Positions 10,671 to 20,101 of a DNA stretch of 27,400 bases are shown here, one piece after another. Made by a program: the position numbers and the translations under genes. Positions within the stretch are counted from its first letter, which is position 1. Every line of letters starts with the position of its first letter. The notes under the pieces were generated by a model, which was given only the letters and a program-made list of their open reading frames with translations, was not told the origin of the DNA and did not search any database. Source of the DNA: Sistotremastrum niveocremeum HHB9708 (taxonomy: Eukaryota; Basidiomycota; Agaricomycetes; Sistotremastrales; Sistotremastraceae). Location of the stretch: the NCBI GenBank assembly GCA_001630475.1, contig KV419410.1:665611-693010 (forward strand). Reading direction: 5' to 3'.

Positions 10671-11012
10671 ATGGCGCTAATATTTGTTTTCAGGCAGGGT
10701 CGCTGGTTGTGTACTCTCCTTCGTCTATGCTACATACTGATTCGTCTTCGGAAGGCTTCTTGAATTCTCTTGTCTTCACGTATCCTCTCGCTCCCTATCT
10801 CCGATCCTTGGATCCTTTGTCGGCGACCGTGCAAGAAAATTCAGGGGAAGCGAAGCGATTGACCATCGCACTGACGTGTTCTTGCTCTCGAGTGCTTTCT
10901 TCTGTCATCGCGTTATGAATGGTTTGACGAACGACTGGCCTTTCGCCGGCTTTCGACGACCGAATTTCTGCAATGTGCTGCTTCTCGGTCTCGGCAGCCG
11001 CGCCGGCTTCCG

Positions 11013-11375
11013 TCAGCCGAAATCAGTACCCCTTGTGCTACTAGACTGACTGATACGGATTTATATTCCTCTGGTGCGCTGCTACTGCTACTGCTAAAGC
11101 CTCTTGAACTCTCAACAGACCACCCGAGTTCTTTCACAATCAAGTTTCGAGTTGGACCAGACGCGGACCCGGACCCCATAAGTAACAATGGAGATGCGAG
11201 TAAATCGCGAGCTGGGTAAGTGGACCACGCGCAGGAGGTGCGCCCACTGCTCACTTGAGGCTGAAAGCTCCCGTTGGGGGAGAGAGATGGGCCAGGTGGT
11301 ATCCTCTGGAGCTACCCGTCCCTCCCTTTTGCTATGTCTTCGTTATCATTTTATTCTGTTAACTTCTGTGACATG
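11013..11375 (+). repeat. Dispersed repeat R1, copy 2
   Basis: This is the second copy of R1 (see 449-860), in the same orientation, with the same ordered blocks ending in GGTGGTATCCTCTGGAGCTA and an oligo-T run. The stretch before it (10671-11012) and after it (11376-11989) contains no gene I can support. Confidence 0.55.
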
Positions 11376-11999
11376 TATATAAGCTCCAAATATACTGTTG
11401 TGTTCATCGATGATTGCTGATGTCGAGGCTGAAAATGTTTTTATTCATGGGAAGCTGTGGCTCCGCCTTCGGTGCTGTTCCGGGCCTTCCGGCCATCCAC
11501 CTTCTGCCTCTTCCACCACCTCAACGCCCACCACTTGTTCCCGACCAGATACTGCCTCTCATCTGACATACTGAGGAGTATACCTAGTCACAATCTCTTG
11601 TCAATTCGTCAGTTCGGCGATTGTCGCATGTAGAAACCCTTGCTCTCCCCCCTCTGACATCCAAATTAAGAAACTTCTCCCACGGCCGAAATTTCGGCAA
11701 CAGGCCGCCGTGATCCAGATACTTCGCACAATCCCGGCTTCTCAAGTCGTCACGATAACAAGTGTTGACCTTGAGAAATTTGTAGCTCACGAAACTGAAG
11801 TAAAATAATAATCATGTATTTTTGTAGATAAAGTTTAGATTACATTTAACTAGTATTACCTCATTCTAATGCCACTACTACCACGAACAATGTAAACCAT
11901 AATCTACATTCAAGACTGTCAGGCAAAACTATATATGATGGGTAGACCACTGGGTACTCACCGGGTTTACATGACATTTGAGCCCCCATGCACCTTCGT

Positions 12000-12262
12000 C
12001 CTCCATACTACGTTCCCAGGACCCAACCTTCCCGACCCGTGTTGACGAAGAGCGGCGGCGGCGGCGGGCGCGGGGATTTGCGTGCGTCCTTGATATCGGG
12101 CGGGCGCGTGTGTTCGGCGGTGATCGCGATAGCGGTGGAGTCCTTGTCGACGGGAGGAGGAAGGGGGGCGCCTGGAAAAGCCCATCGGTCGAGGGCAAGG
12201 AGGAGGGGACGCGGGGCTGCGTATGCTATTCGACGGCGGCGGCGGCGAGAGGATGAGGGGAA
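12000..12262 (-). pseudogene. GC-rich exon-like fragment, proline-rich
   Basis: This patch is far more GC-rich than its surroundings. One minus-strand frame has strong codon-like C bias in third position and reads RWAFPGAPLPPPVDKDS, then TAEHTRPPDIKDARKS, a run of prolines, and LFVNTGREGWVLGT before a stop near 12012. An acceptor-like CGAATAG precedes it near 12235. Longer open frames on both strands overlap but look like products of the GGC/GCC repeats. I do not recognise the protein. It may be a piece of a gene captured or left behind here, or a chance effect of GC richness. Confidence 0.3.
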
Positions 12263-12299
12263 GAAACAACGGGTAAGCAGGTCACGTGCATGTTCGAAT

Positions 12300-13368
12300 C
12301 AACTATGAGCTCACCTGAAGATCCAACCATGATCCGAAAATCGTCGGACCTTGAATCTCACGACGCGTCTCGGCTTTTGCGCACATAAAACCAGAAAAGG
12401 AAATGTCAGAGGGGGGAGAGCAGGGACAGCTGTCGCATGTGCATCTTGCCCTGGTCTTGAACTCGGTCTCGTTCTCGGGGCAGCTTATAACTAAGGCTAC
12501 CAATTGATATTGCCAGAAAGCCTACCGCATCTGTTCACTGCAACGGGTGATCAGAGCTGTGATCAGGCGGAGTCATTACCAAGCCTCTAAAAAACGCGTG
12601 CAGAAGAATACACATACGATACGGGCAGACAGGGCAGCACGTTCGGCGCTCTCGAAAGCGAACTTCAATCGGAGACTCGATGTTCCAAGACGAGATATTG
12701 AGATGGAATGGGATGGGAGAATGAAGGAGGTGTGCACAGGGGCTAATTCAAGGTTCTCAGAACCGTTGCTGTGAATCAGTAAGTCATCTGCCCTTGCTCT
12801 CACACCATTCATGTACGATACTGATTGCGTCAACCACAGAAACATGTCTGTTGAACACAGGGGTCGAAATATTCGCGCCTGTATGCCTTTTGAATCAACT
12901 CAAATGCTCGGATCGCTCGCGCAATCTTTTCAAGAGCATTACTTGCAGGTACCCTTCGCGCATGGATCGCAATGAACTCATGGATGATTCGAGGAGATAA
13001 GAGACCTATCCAGAGAGAGCATAGGCAGGGATCAAATGACTCCATACGGCGCGATACTGACCGGTATGCCGCCTTCTCTCACTTACTCATCCTCCCTCTA
13101 TCCATTCGTTATCCGAAACCGATTTAACTCTTGTTTCAACTTCGCAAATCGTATTTCACCAGTCGCCAAGTCTGGAAATGGATCAAACGGAAGACTGATG
13201 GCGCAGGTAATTGAACTGTTGGATCTTCTTGGAGAGACTCAGTGACGGTTTGGAGGGCAAACGACGCTCATAAAGAAGACTTTCGTATGACACAATGATA
13301 GATCTAGGTCAAAATAACTCGGAAGACATCTGCGGATCGACAAAAGTGTATTTGCGTTGACGCATTCA
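12300..13368. other. Unassigned stretch
   Basis: No gene could be supported. Because R4 copy 2 lies just above it, in the position R4 has relative to gene A, this stretch is where a third minus-strand family gene would be expected. I could not align anything in it with A or B. Confidence 0.3.
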
Positions 13369-13690
13369 CAGTGAGAGTCGCAGCGGGACAGTAAATCACA
13401 AAAACTATGCCAGTGCTTATGGTCTTGTACAGCACATACGCGGAGATAATTTCAATCATTTCCTAAGTCTATCTCTGTATCGTCTGAAAGCAGGCTCAAG
13501 CAGCTCGCTGCACCCAATATCTCTCACAAACTGGAAAAAAATGGAAAGCTCATGTATGACATTTCGGATTGCGAAGCCGAACTTGACGTCGTAGCACATA
13601 TTTACCACGACGATACGGGGTATGCTCGTCGATCAACGACTCGCAGTCGTCTAAGTCAGAACTGCGATAATCTTGAGTTTGGCGATCATC
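13369..13690. repeat. Duplicated segment R4, copy 2
   Basis: Direct duplicate of 9526-9810, best conserved near 13555-13605. Unlike copy 1 it has no recognisable family gene on its lower-coordinate side. Positions 13691-14996 contain no supported feature. Confidence 0.6.
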
Positions 13691-14996
13691 TCTGACGATA
13701 ATCAACAAAAAAGGCCGGCGAGCCATATCTCGCACCGCGATATCTTCAGCGAAAATGGTCCTTTATGCGCCTACTTAGAACGTCAGAAAAAATTGTTCTC
13801 GCGAGATAAAATCCGGAAACCAACTGACAAGCGATGACGTAGACTGCCCCTGTCTCTGACTCGATCATTTGAGTCAGGCACGCCAAAACGTGGCTGCATC
13901 CGAAGTAATATCGTGCTCCCACATTTTAGCAGGGACGATATCTCACAGGTGCAAATTGTGGGACAGAAGGCCAGCACTTGAAGAGCTTCGCTGGTATTCA
14001 TAGCGCCGTCGTACAGGCGATTTGGGTTTCTTTGAGATACAAAAGAATTAATGCCGAACATTCAAGCATCCCACAACAGACTCACTGTTATATATTCCAG
14101 AGCCACATATGGCCTCTCAGAGCTCGAGGACACTTCCCGGTGATATGGAGCTGCGTCCACCGTCAGATGAGACGATACGCTGGAAGCTAAGCATTATGAT
14201 CGCCTTGTTCAGATGGGAGGTAAGAGGGAGGAAATGGATCGTTCTGGCAAACGAAGAAAGAAGGTAGGTAGGCGGAAGTCATCATCCGAGCAGGAGCGAT
14301 GTATGGGGCCTACGACTAATCCAATCCATCGCGACGATGCATGAGCGTCTATGCGTGGTCGATGTCTCCAGACAGACCGAAGAAGATATTGAAGCCTCGA
14401 GACACGCAATAAACAGAGACAGAAGATCTCAGACACAGCCCCTGGACAATAGGTTAATGAGAGGATGTTGGTCTCGAAGAGACTTGTCTTCGTACCTCGT
14501 GCGAAAGGTGTAGATAGGCTTTCCAGTCACATGTCAGACGAAAGGGATCATCGGAATACCGGGTAGCAATGATACCGTAGCTGGCGCAGAGCGATTGCGA
14601 ATCCAGGAGACGGAAGCAGCTGAGATGTTATTGCGCGAAGAGTTCGTCTGCTCTGCCAAATGTCAGCACTTTCGACGAAAGGGAACCTCGACAGACGCAC
14701 TCGAGCTCATGAGGGAGGAGGATCAGGATTCCAGGAGAGCGCGAGATATAAGGTAAACACAGATGCGGAGTATGGCTCGCACAAGATGGGCTGCTTGAGA
14801 GAAAGAAACCTTCAATGAGCTTTTATTCGGATTGAGAGGGCGAGGGCAAGATACCGTAAATTCTCTGGCCCCGGATTATCTTAAGATTCTCATCTATTGG
14901 GCCACATGTCTCTCCCGAGGTCCACGATATAAAACATCCGCGCCAAAATTATGGGTAACGCGCAACGAAATCGGGTTTCTGGCCCCAGTGAGATCT

Positions 14997-15638
14997 CTAT
15001 CGCAATCTTTCGAGAGGACACTCTACTCGAAGCCTCTGTGTGGCGGCGGGGACATAAAAAAGTCGAATGTAATGGCGAAGTTCCTGCGATTTGCAGTCAG
15101 AACGTGGATGAAATGCGACAGACAAAAGATGCCTGACTCGAGCGAATTCCCTGATTATGGCCTTTTGACTGTTCTCGAAGCTTGCATATCGACTTTTGTT
15201 CATCCATTTCTTCGATTTCAGTGTGTTATGTCCCGGATATGATGTGAAAATTTGAATCTGTGCGGATATCAAGATCAGTGTGCAATACGACGAGCTTCCC
15301 GAGGCATTCGACTGACTGGCGTTGACTCCAATGGATGTGATAACATACTCTCGATCGACAATGACTGTCTTGATAATGATTCGTTCGACGTCCATGCTGA
15401 CAGCTGTCCCAACGTGACCCAGTTCCGATGCAGGTTGTCGACGGACGCTGTGACCAGCGATACAGAGCTCTCGTATTCCTTCATAAAGTGATGTCATCCA
15501 CAAAATTGAGACGAGGAAGACTAGTGATGACAATGGACGTCTTGAAAGCGGTAGAATCTCGATCAGGTTCTCGCAGAGGTCGTCGTCGACGAGTGACAAG
15601 AAATAAGCGCCCAGCGGCTCCCTCTGTGCAAATTTCAA
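14997..15638 (-). CDS. Open frame of 213 codons, doubtful
   Basis: A single uninterrupted minus-strand frame starts MKFAQREPLGAYFLSLVDDD. I see no domain, no splice structure and no clear similarity to genes A or B. The first third (LVDDDLCENLIEILPLSRRP) looks protein-like and the rest does not. It may be an unknown gene, a relic, or a chance frame. Confidence 0.2.
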   Translation of the reverse strand: MKFAQREPLGAYFLSLVDDDLCENLIEILPLSRRPLSSLVFLVSILWMTSLYEGIRELCIAGHSVRRQPASELGHVGTAVSMDVERIIIKTVIVDREYVITSIGVNASQSNASGSSSYCTLILISAQIQIFTSYPGHNTLKSKKWMNKSRYASFENSQKAIIREFARVRHLLSVAFHPRSDCKSQELRHYIRLFYVPAATQRLRVECPLERLR

Positions 15639-16109
15639 ATGCGTTCTGACAATAAAATTATTTGACGATCTTTCGATAGCGCTTTCTGTGCGTATGCCTA
15701 TAATGGATGGGAGTGATAAAGAGAACGATGTCTATCTACAGTACAGGGATGACAAATCGTACAAGCGAAATAACGATAGAGAAGAATAATGATAAGCGTG
15801 CCGAGAAATACACGATGAAGGCAAAGACAGAGAAGGCGTCCTAGTCCTCGTCCGCGCCTGAGAGAGTGTGTTCCGAGCTTTTCTTACGACATGTTCACTT
15901 GGTGACTGCAATTTTCTGTTCACGGAGGAAGATTGAGGGAAAGATCCCTGGGAAAGACTCGGTGTTAAGCGCAATCCAAGAAGATGAACGGCAGGGAGTT
16001 CGTAGAGGTGACGATCGAAGAGGCAGCGGCGAAGAAAGAGCGATTTACGAGGCTTCCAAGTAAACGACTGAGGAGAGTGCAAAGTCGATGATGAAGATGA
16101 AGTTGGAGT

Positions 16110-17374
16110 TCATGGTGCACGGGCGATTGCGTCTCCGACAGCAAGGTAGGGAGCCAATAACGGCCAGAGGTCACCAAGGAGTTCTCGCCGTAATGGATCA
16201 CTTGGAACTGCTTGAGTCAAGAAAAGAACTCCTGCTCGTCGATACAACCAATGTTTGGCAGCCTTCAAGTCCACAAGCGGAACCTAATCAAATCCCCAAA
16301 TCAGTTCCTGCAAACGACAGCGCAAACATACGACTTACTCCAGCGGCCTCCAACACGAAGCAGATCTCCTTCCGAGATTCGATACTCCCATCTCCAAAAT
16401 CTTCGCAAGCCCAAAGTGCCTGTGGTACCGGCCCGAGTTTCTCAGCAAAATCTGCTGTCCTTTCAATCCAGAAGTCCAGCAAAGGCTCGAACCAGAAATT
16501 ATCGTCGGCGGTGCCGACAGCTTCGGCGAATGGGATGAGCCAAGTGAACGCATTAGTCTTCACGTCGATCGCAGATTCATCGCGAATCTTGGACAGAATG
16601 AGGCTTCCTATGTCTTTGCATCTATGCCGCCGACATGCGAGGATTAGGTTACTTGCGAAGGTGATATTTTTGAGCAAGGAGACATTCAGACCGGTGATCG
16701 GGTTCCGGAAAGTCGATGCTTTCACGAGCTCGTCGATGCCTTCGATGATTTGTTGTTGGATACGGTCTGCTTCGGCTTGAGAGGATTCCAGGGCAGGGGT
16801 TAGCCATTCGCTGGCGACAGCGTCGAGCATCGCAGGTATCGCTTTCTTCTTGCCGATTTCTTGGAAAGAACACATTCTAGGAATCAAACTTGAACACTGA
16901 TAAGATAGATAATATACGAGCGACGAATGAAGCGCACCTTTTCCGAAAGAGCTTTGTGCCCTCCTCCTCGCACACATAGATACATCGCGCAATTAGACGA
17001 TATTGTTCTCCCATCGTAGCCTCGCCGCTCCCTCTTCCATCCTTCCACAAGTGCTTGATCGCATTCTCTGTGAAATCCCTAACGGCTTTCTTCACCCTCT
17101 CTTTATATCCATTGTCTATCTGGCCGTCACGAAGCTGATTCACCAGAAGCTCCATCGAAGACCAACAGATACTCAAGACCACAGGAGGTCTGACGGCGTT
17201 GTTGAGAGCGTCCCATGCAACTAGGAAAACCTCCCATTCCCAACTTTCGACGGCTTCGGACATCGTCTGCCTGACTGGAGCTCGCTGTTCATGTGAGATT
17301 CGTCTTCGAGGAGCGTCCGGTTCGCGGGACATGTCTTCTATTTGAGAAATCAGAAGAGAATAATCGGTAGGCAT
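16110..17374 (-). CDS. Family gene B, three exons, intact, unknown function
   Basis: I recognise no known domain. Exon 1 (16938-17374), exon 2 (16339-16876) and exon 3 (16110-16283), with introns of 61 and 55 bp, join in frame to 382 residues. Intron 2 is needed, because its sequence holds a TAG that would otherwise stop the frame. Both introns sit at the same positions as in gene A. The protein looks mostly helical, with blocks WEWEVFLVAWDALNNAV, ITFASNLILACRRHRCKDI, FWIERTADFAEKLGPVP and LRRELLGDLWPLLAPYLAV. It lacks the long basic tail of A. The start is uncertain: ATG 17374 is used here, 17332 and 17551 are in frame, and an upstream exon starting MNISNDAN at 17603 could join through a 223-bp intron (17338-17560) ending CTCAAATAG. 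The duplicated start region at 6056 favours that last option. Function, partner and location are unknown. Confidence 0.65.
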
Positions 17375-17564
17375 CCTGGCTTCAAGACTGAGAACGATGC
17401 TGTAGTTCGAGGGTTTGCGCGCGATGGCGTTGCGGATGAGACCAAAATTCAGGGTCCGAAACTGGCCACGAAAGTCCCGGGAGTGGATATTCGAGAAAAA
17501 AGAACAGAGAGAAAAGCGGATGTTGTTTTGAGAATGATTCTCGGTTTGCAACGATGATACGTGG

Positions 17565-17625
17565 TGGCAGCTGGGCCTCGTTGGCGTCGTTCGAGATGTT
17601 CATCGGATCGGAAACCGGAGGTTAC
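17565..17625 (-). repeat. Duplicated segment R5, copy 2 (start region of gene B)
   Basis: Nearly identical to the plus-strand block 6033-6093. It contains an ATG at 17603 opening MNISNDANEAQLPP, resembling the gene A start MSLNSDNSHLDRDDPP in composition. It may be the true first coding exon of gene B. Confidence 0.6.
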
Positions 17626-18104
17626 CTGCTCTCAACTTCAACGAAAATATTCAATCTTCGCGTTCTATAAGATATCTTTACACATAACAAGGCAGCCAAG
17701 GTATCTAATATTCTCTAGCATCACGAAGAAATCTAGTAGTGCCAGTTTGGACATCAGATCGGATTTTCCTCGTAAACAAATCCCAATGGGCTGCCTGTAT
17801 ATGTTAGAGGCATCTTGGGATACTATGTCGTCGTGCGTAATTCACTAGTCTAATTGAAACAGACCTTCTATATAACCTTCTCATCAGGTCACAGTCCAAA
17901 TGATTCTCCTGCTTTTCCGTTTGACTGGGAGGATCACTCTTCCTATGAAAACATCCATCGACTTCACGACCACGACGCCATAATAGCATTGGTCGGAGGG
18001 ATGAAATCACCTGGCTAATAGCAGCTCTCTGAACGATGCTTACTAGTACTGATGTCTTCAATCCTCGCAGGAACGTCACTTCACCTAAGAGCATGAGAAC
18101 AAGT
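17626..18104. other. Upstream region of gene B
   Basis: No gene is supported. The part next to R5 (GAATATTTTCG and nearby, minus strand) is weakly similar to the sequence before R5 copy 1 near 6000, so the duplicated flank is longer than the R5 block itself. Confidence 0.35.
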
Positions 18105-18571
18105 TGACGAAAACAGAAATCCGACGTCCAACCCGCCAGATCGGCGTTTCATGCTTTCATATCAATTATGAAATGATCCATCACTTTCTGGACACTGCGA
18201 ACGACATCGTCACTCCAAGACAATCGTTGACTACTGTAATGGGTTCTTCAATTCGGCGGTATTCAATGTGTCAAATTTACGAATGATTTCTGGCTGTTAC
18301 TCCACTTCGGAACTGGTGGAATACGGACTTCTATGGCAGTGGGGTCTCTTGTGACCGTCACTGTCAACTTGCATTCCGTGTCTTCAGGCGAGGTCTGAAG
18401 TAAGGTGACTGCGATGCTCTCAGCTCGTCCTGTCAGAACTGGAGCTCGGACCATAATCAAATTCCAAGTCGCTTGACATAAATGTATCATGTGCAAAATT
18501 CAACTGCGTGGACCCCGAGGTCTTATGCTATGTCAATGTTATTCTGGAACACGTACGCTACTGACATATAT
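18105..18571 (-). repeat. Duplicated segment R2, copy 2, cut by the LTR element
   Basis: Inverted duplicate of 5265-5715. Similarity continues through ATATATGTCAGTA (minus strand) and then stops exactly at 18571/18572, where the LTR begins. In copy 1 the sequence continues without a break, so copy 1 shows the state before insertion. Confidence 0.65.
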
Positions 18572-19291
18572 TGTAGACTCTCTCGGTACGTGCCGAAATA
18601 ATTTCCTTTCCTTATTCGTCTGACTTTCCTAATTCAGCTACCTAATTCAAACTCCGCCAATTGTACGCTATGTCCTTCAAGACCGAACTCCTTATTCATT
18701 CACTCGCCCTCCGTCGCCATCGCCTCAAAATCATTATAAATCGAAATATCAGTCATTCAGTAACTTATTGGAGATCCGACGCGGCCCCTTTTCTTATTAT
18801 TCATTCGTCTTCGTCAACATGTTTCCTCCTTCGTCCGATATTCGTCACTCCCGACTGCCTTCGATTTCAATCGCTGAGCAATCGTTCTTTATTTATTATT
18901 AATCTTAGAGCCTCGTTATGAATACCGAACCGTATATATAGACCTAGGAATACGCTCCAATGTACATTATCTCCTCTCTAGTAGACAACTGAGACTTAGA
19001 TTGAGCTAGAAAATCCCAGTTTGACCTCAAGAACTGTAAGACGCAGCTTGTAGGCATTATCTGAGGACTGTCTCGCCATACCAAAGCCCCTCAAGCACTC
19101 TATTCGAGAAAGGTCATCAAAACTCTAAAATCCAACTTTATATTCATTCGCACTCGTAGATCGAGTATTGAGACACATATTCGATTCTATACTACCTCTA
19201 ATACACACCTATCGACTATCTAAGAGTTCCTATTCGATCCTAGAACCACCTATTCGAGTATCGATCTCACACGATAGTTTCGATCTCTTCA
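18572..19291 (+). repeat. 5' long terminal repeat
   Basis: The 720-bp segment starts TGTAGACTCTC and ends GATCTCTTCA, giving TG...CA ends with a short imperfect inverted match (TGTAGA / TGAAGA). The left boundary is fixed independently by the sudden loss of R2 similarity. A TATA box lies near 18931-18939. The right boundary is placed by the candidate primer-binding site two bases later. The 3' LTR is not in the window, so the length is an estimate. Confidence 0.65.
18931..18939 (+). promoter_or_regulatory. TATA box in the LTR
   Basis: The sequence GTATATATA about midway in the LTR is a likely U3 core promoter element for the retrotransposon transcript. Confidence 0.45.
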
Positions 19292-19293
19292 TC

Positions 19294-19310
19294 TGGTGAC
19301 CGACGCAGGA
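19294..19310 (+). other. Candidate primer-binding site
   Basis: TGGTGACCGACGCAGGA begins two bases after the LTR end. The leading TGG fits the CCA 3' end of a tRNA primer. I cannot name the tRNA from the sequence. Confidence 0.4.
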
Positions 19311-19375
19311 CGGATTAACTCGATTCGTCCAACCCACTATCACGCTGGCACGAACCTGTTCAAACTAGCTCGTAG

Positions 19376-19811
19376 TCAGTAATATCGTCAACATTGCGCG
19401 AAGAAATCCTCCGAAGAACTTAATACCACGACGAAAGGATAGTTGGCCGCAACTTCCTGAATTCGACCCGAATAACCAGAGCCTAGGAAGAGGCAAACGA
19501 AGACAGATCGTCCCTGAAACAGAGGACAATCAGCAAGATCATACAGAAGAAGAAAACTCACCGGACAGAACACCGGGACCATCAGAGATCTACGGACCAT
19601 TATCAGAACTAACCCCGTCAGTACAGAGCCGAAGCGCATCAGAAGAAAGTACTCCAGTCAATAATCAGACACCACCGAACGTCCTACAGCCCGATAACGA
19701 CTTACCTCCATTCGTTTTCGAACAAGACGCACTAAGAGCAAGACTCACAGCTCTAGCACTATCACTCATGGATCAAAATGCACCTCAAGGACAACAGGCA
19801 CCCCCGCCACC
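19376..19811 (+). CDS. gag, N-terminal part
   Basis: Open frame of the retrotransposon gag, encoding the structural protein of the intracellular particle. It contains RRNPPKNLIPRRKDSWPQL, an acidic and proline-rich linker, FVFEQDALRARLTALALSL and MDQNAPQGQQAPPPP, and is then cut by the hAT insertion at the TSD 19804-19811. The only in-frame ATG is at 19768. An ATT at 19393, before GCGCGAAGA, may be a mutated original start codon, because the frame upstream of 19768 looks fully coding. The frame resumes at 24862. Confidence 0.65.
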
Positions 19812-19822
19812 TAGTGATGCCG

Positions 19823-19975
19823 AAGTTCGGTTCGGTTCGGTTCTTGACCTCTCGAGCCCGAACCTCGAACCGAACTTCGGTTCGGTCCTCCCTTTGACCT
19901 CCGAACCTGAACCGAACCTCACGTTCGGTTCAAGAGAGGTTCGGTTCGGTTCAAAAGCGGTTCGGACGCGTTGCG
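19823..19975. repeat. Left subterminal GGTTCGG array of the hAT
   Basis: Many direct and inverted copies of GGTTCGG / CCGAACC, often grouped as GAACCGAACTTCGGTTC palindromes. In hAT elements subterminal motifs bind the transposase; that role here is inferred. Open frames across this tract (repeats of EPNRT/RFGS) are artefacts of the repeat. Confidence 0.75.
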
Positions 19976-20101
19976 GACCGCTCATCGTTTGCAGTTTTTT
20001 TTGTCTCTTGCTTTGTTTGTTTCTTGTCACTGTGTTCAATTCAACATGTCACAAAATGCATGAGTTCACCGAGAGATACTGAGGGAAAGATAGATAGTGG
20101 T

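Noticed and set aside
11929-12308. Four overlapping frames in the GC-rich patch
   Set aside because: They are Arg/Pro/Ala-rich products of GCC/GGC runs. Only one minus-strand frame had codon-like composition, and it is reported with low confidence.
19785-20082. Open frames on both strands in the GGTTCGG tracts (also 24611-24898, 25438-25765, 26816-27160)
   Set aside because: The repeat has no stops in several frames, and the proteins are only repeats of EPNRT/RFGS. They lie in transposon ends.
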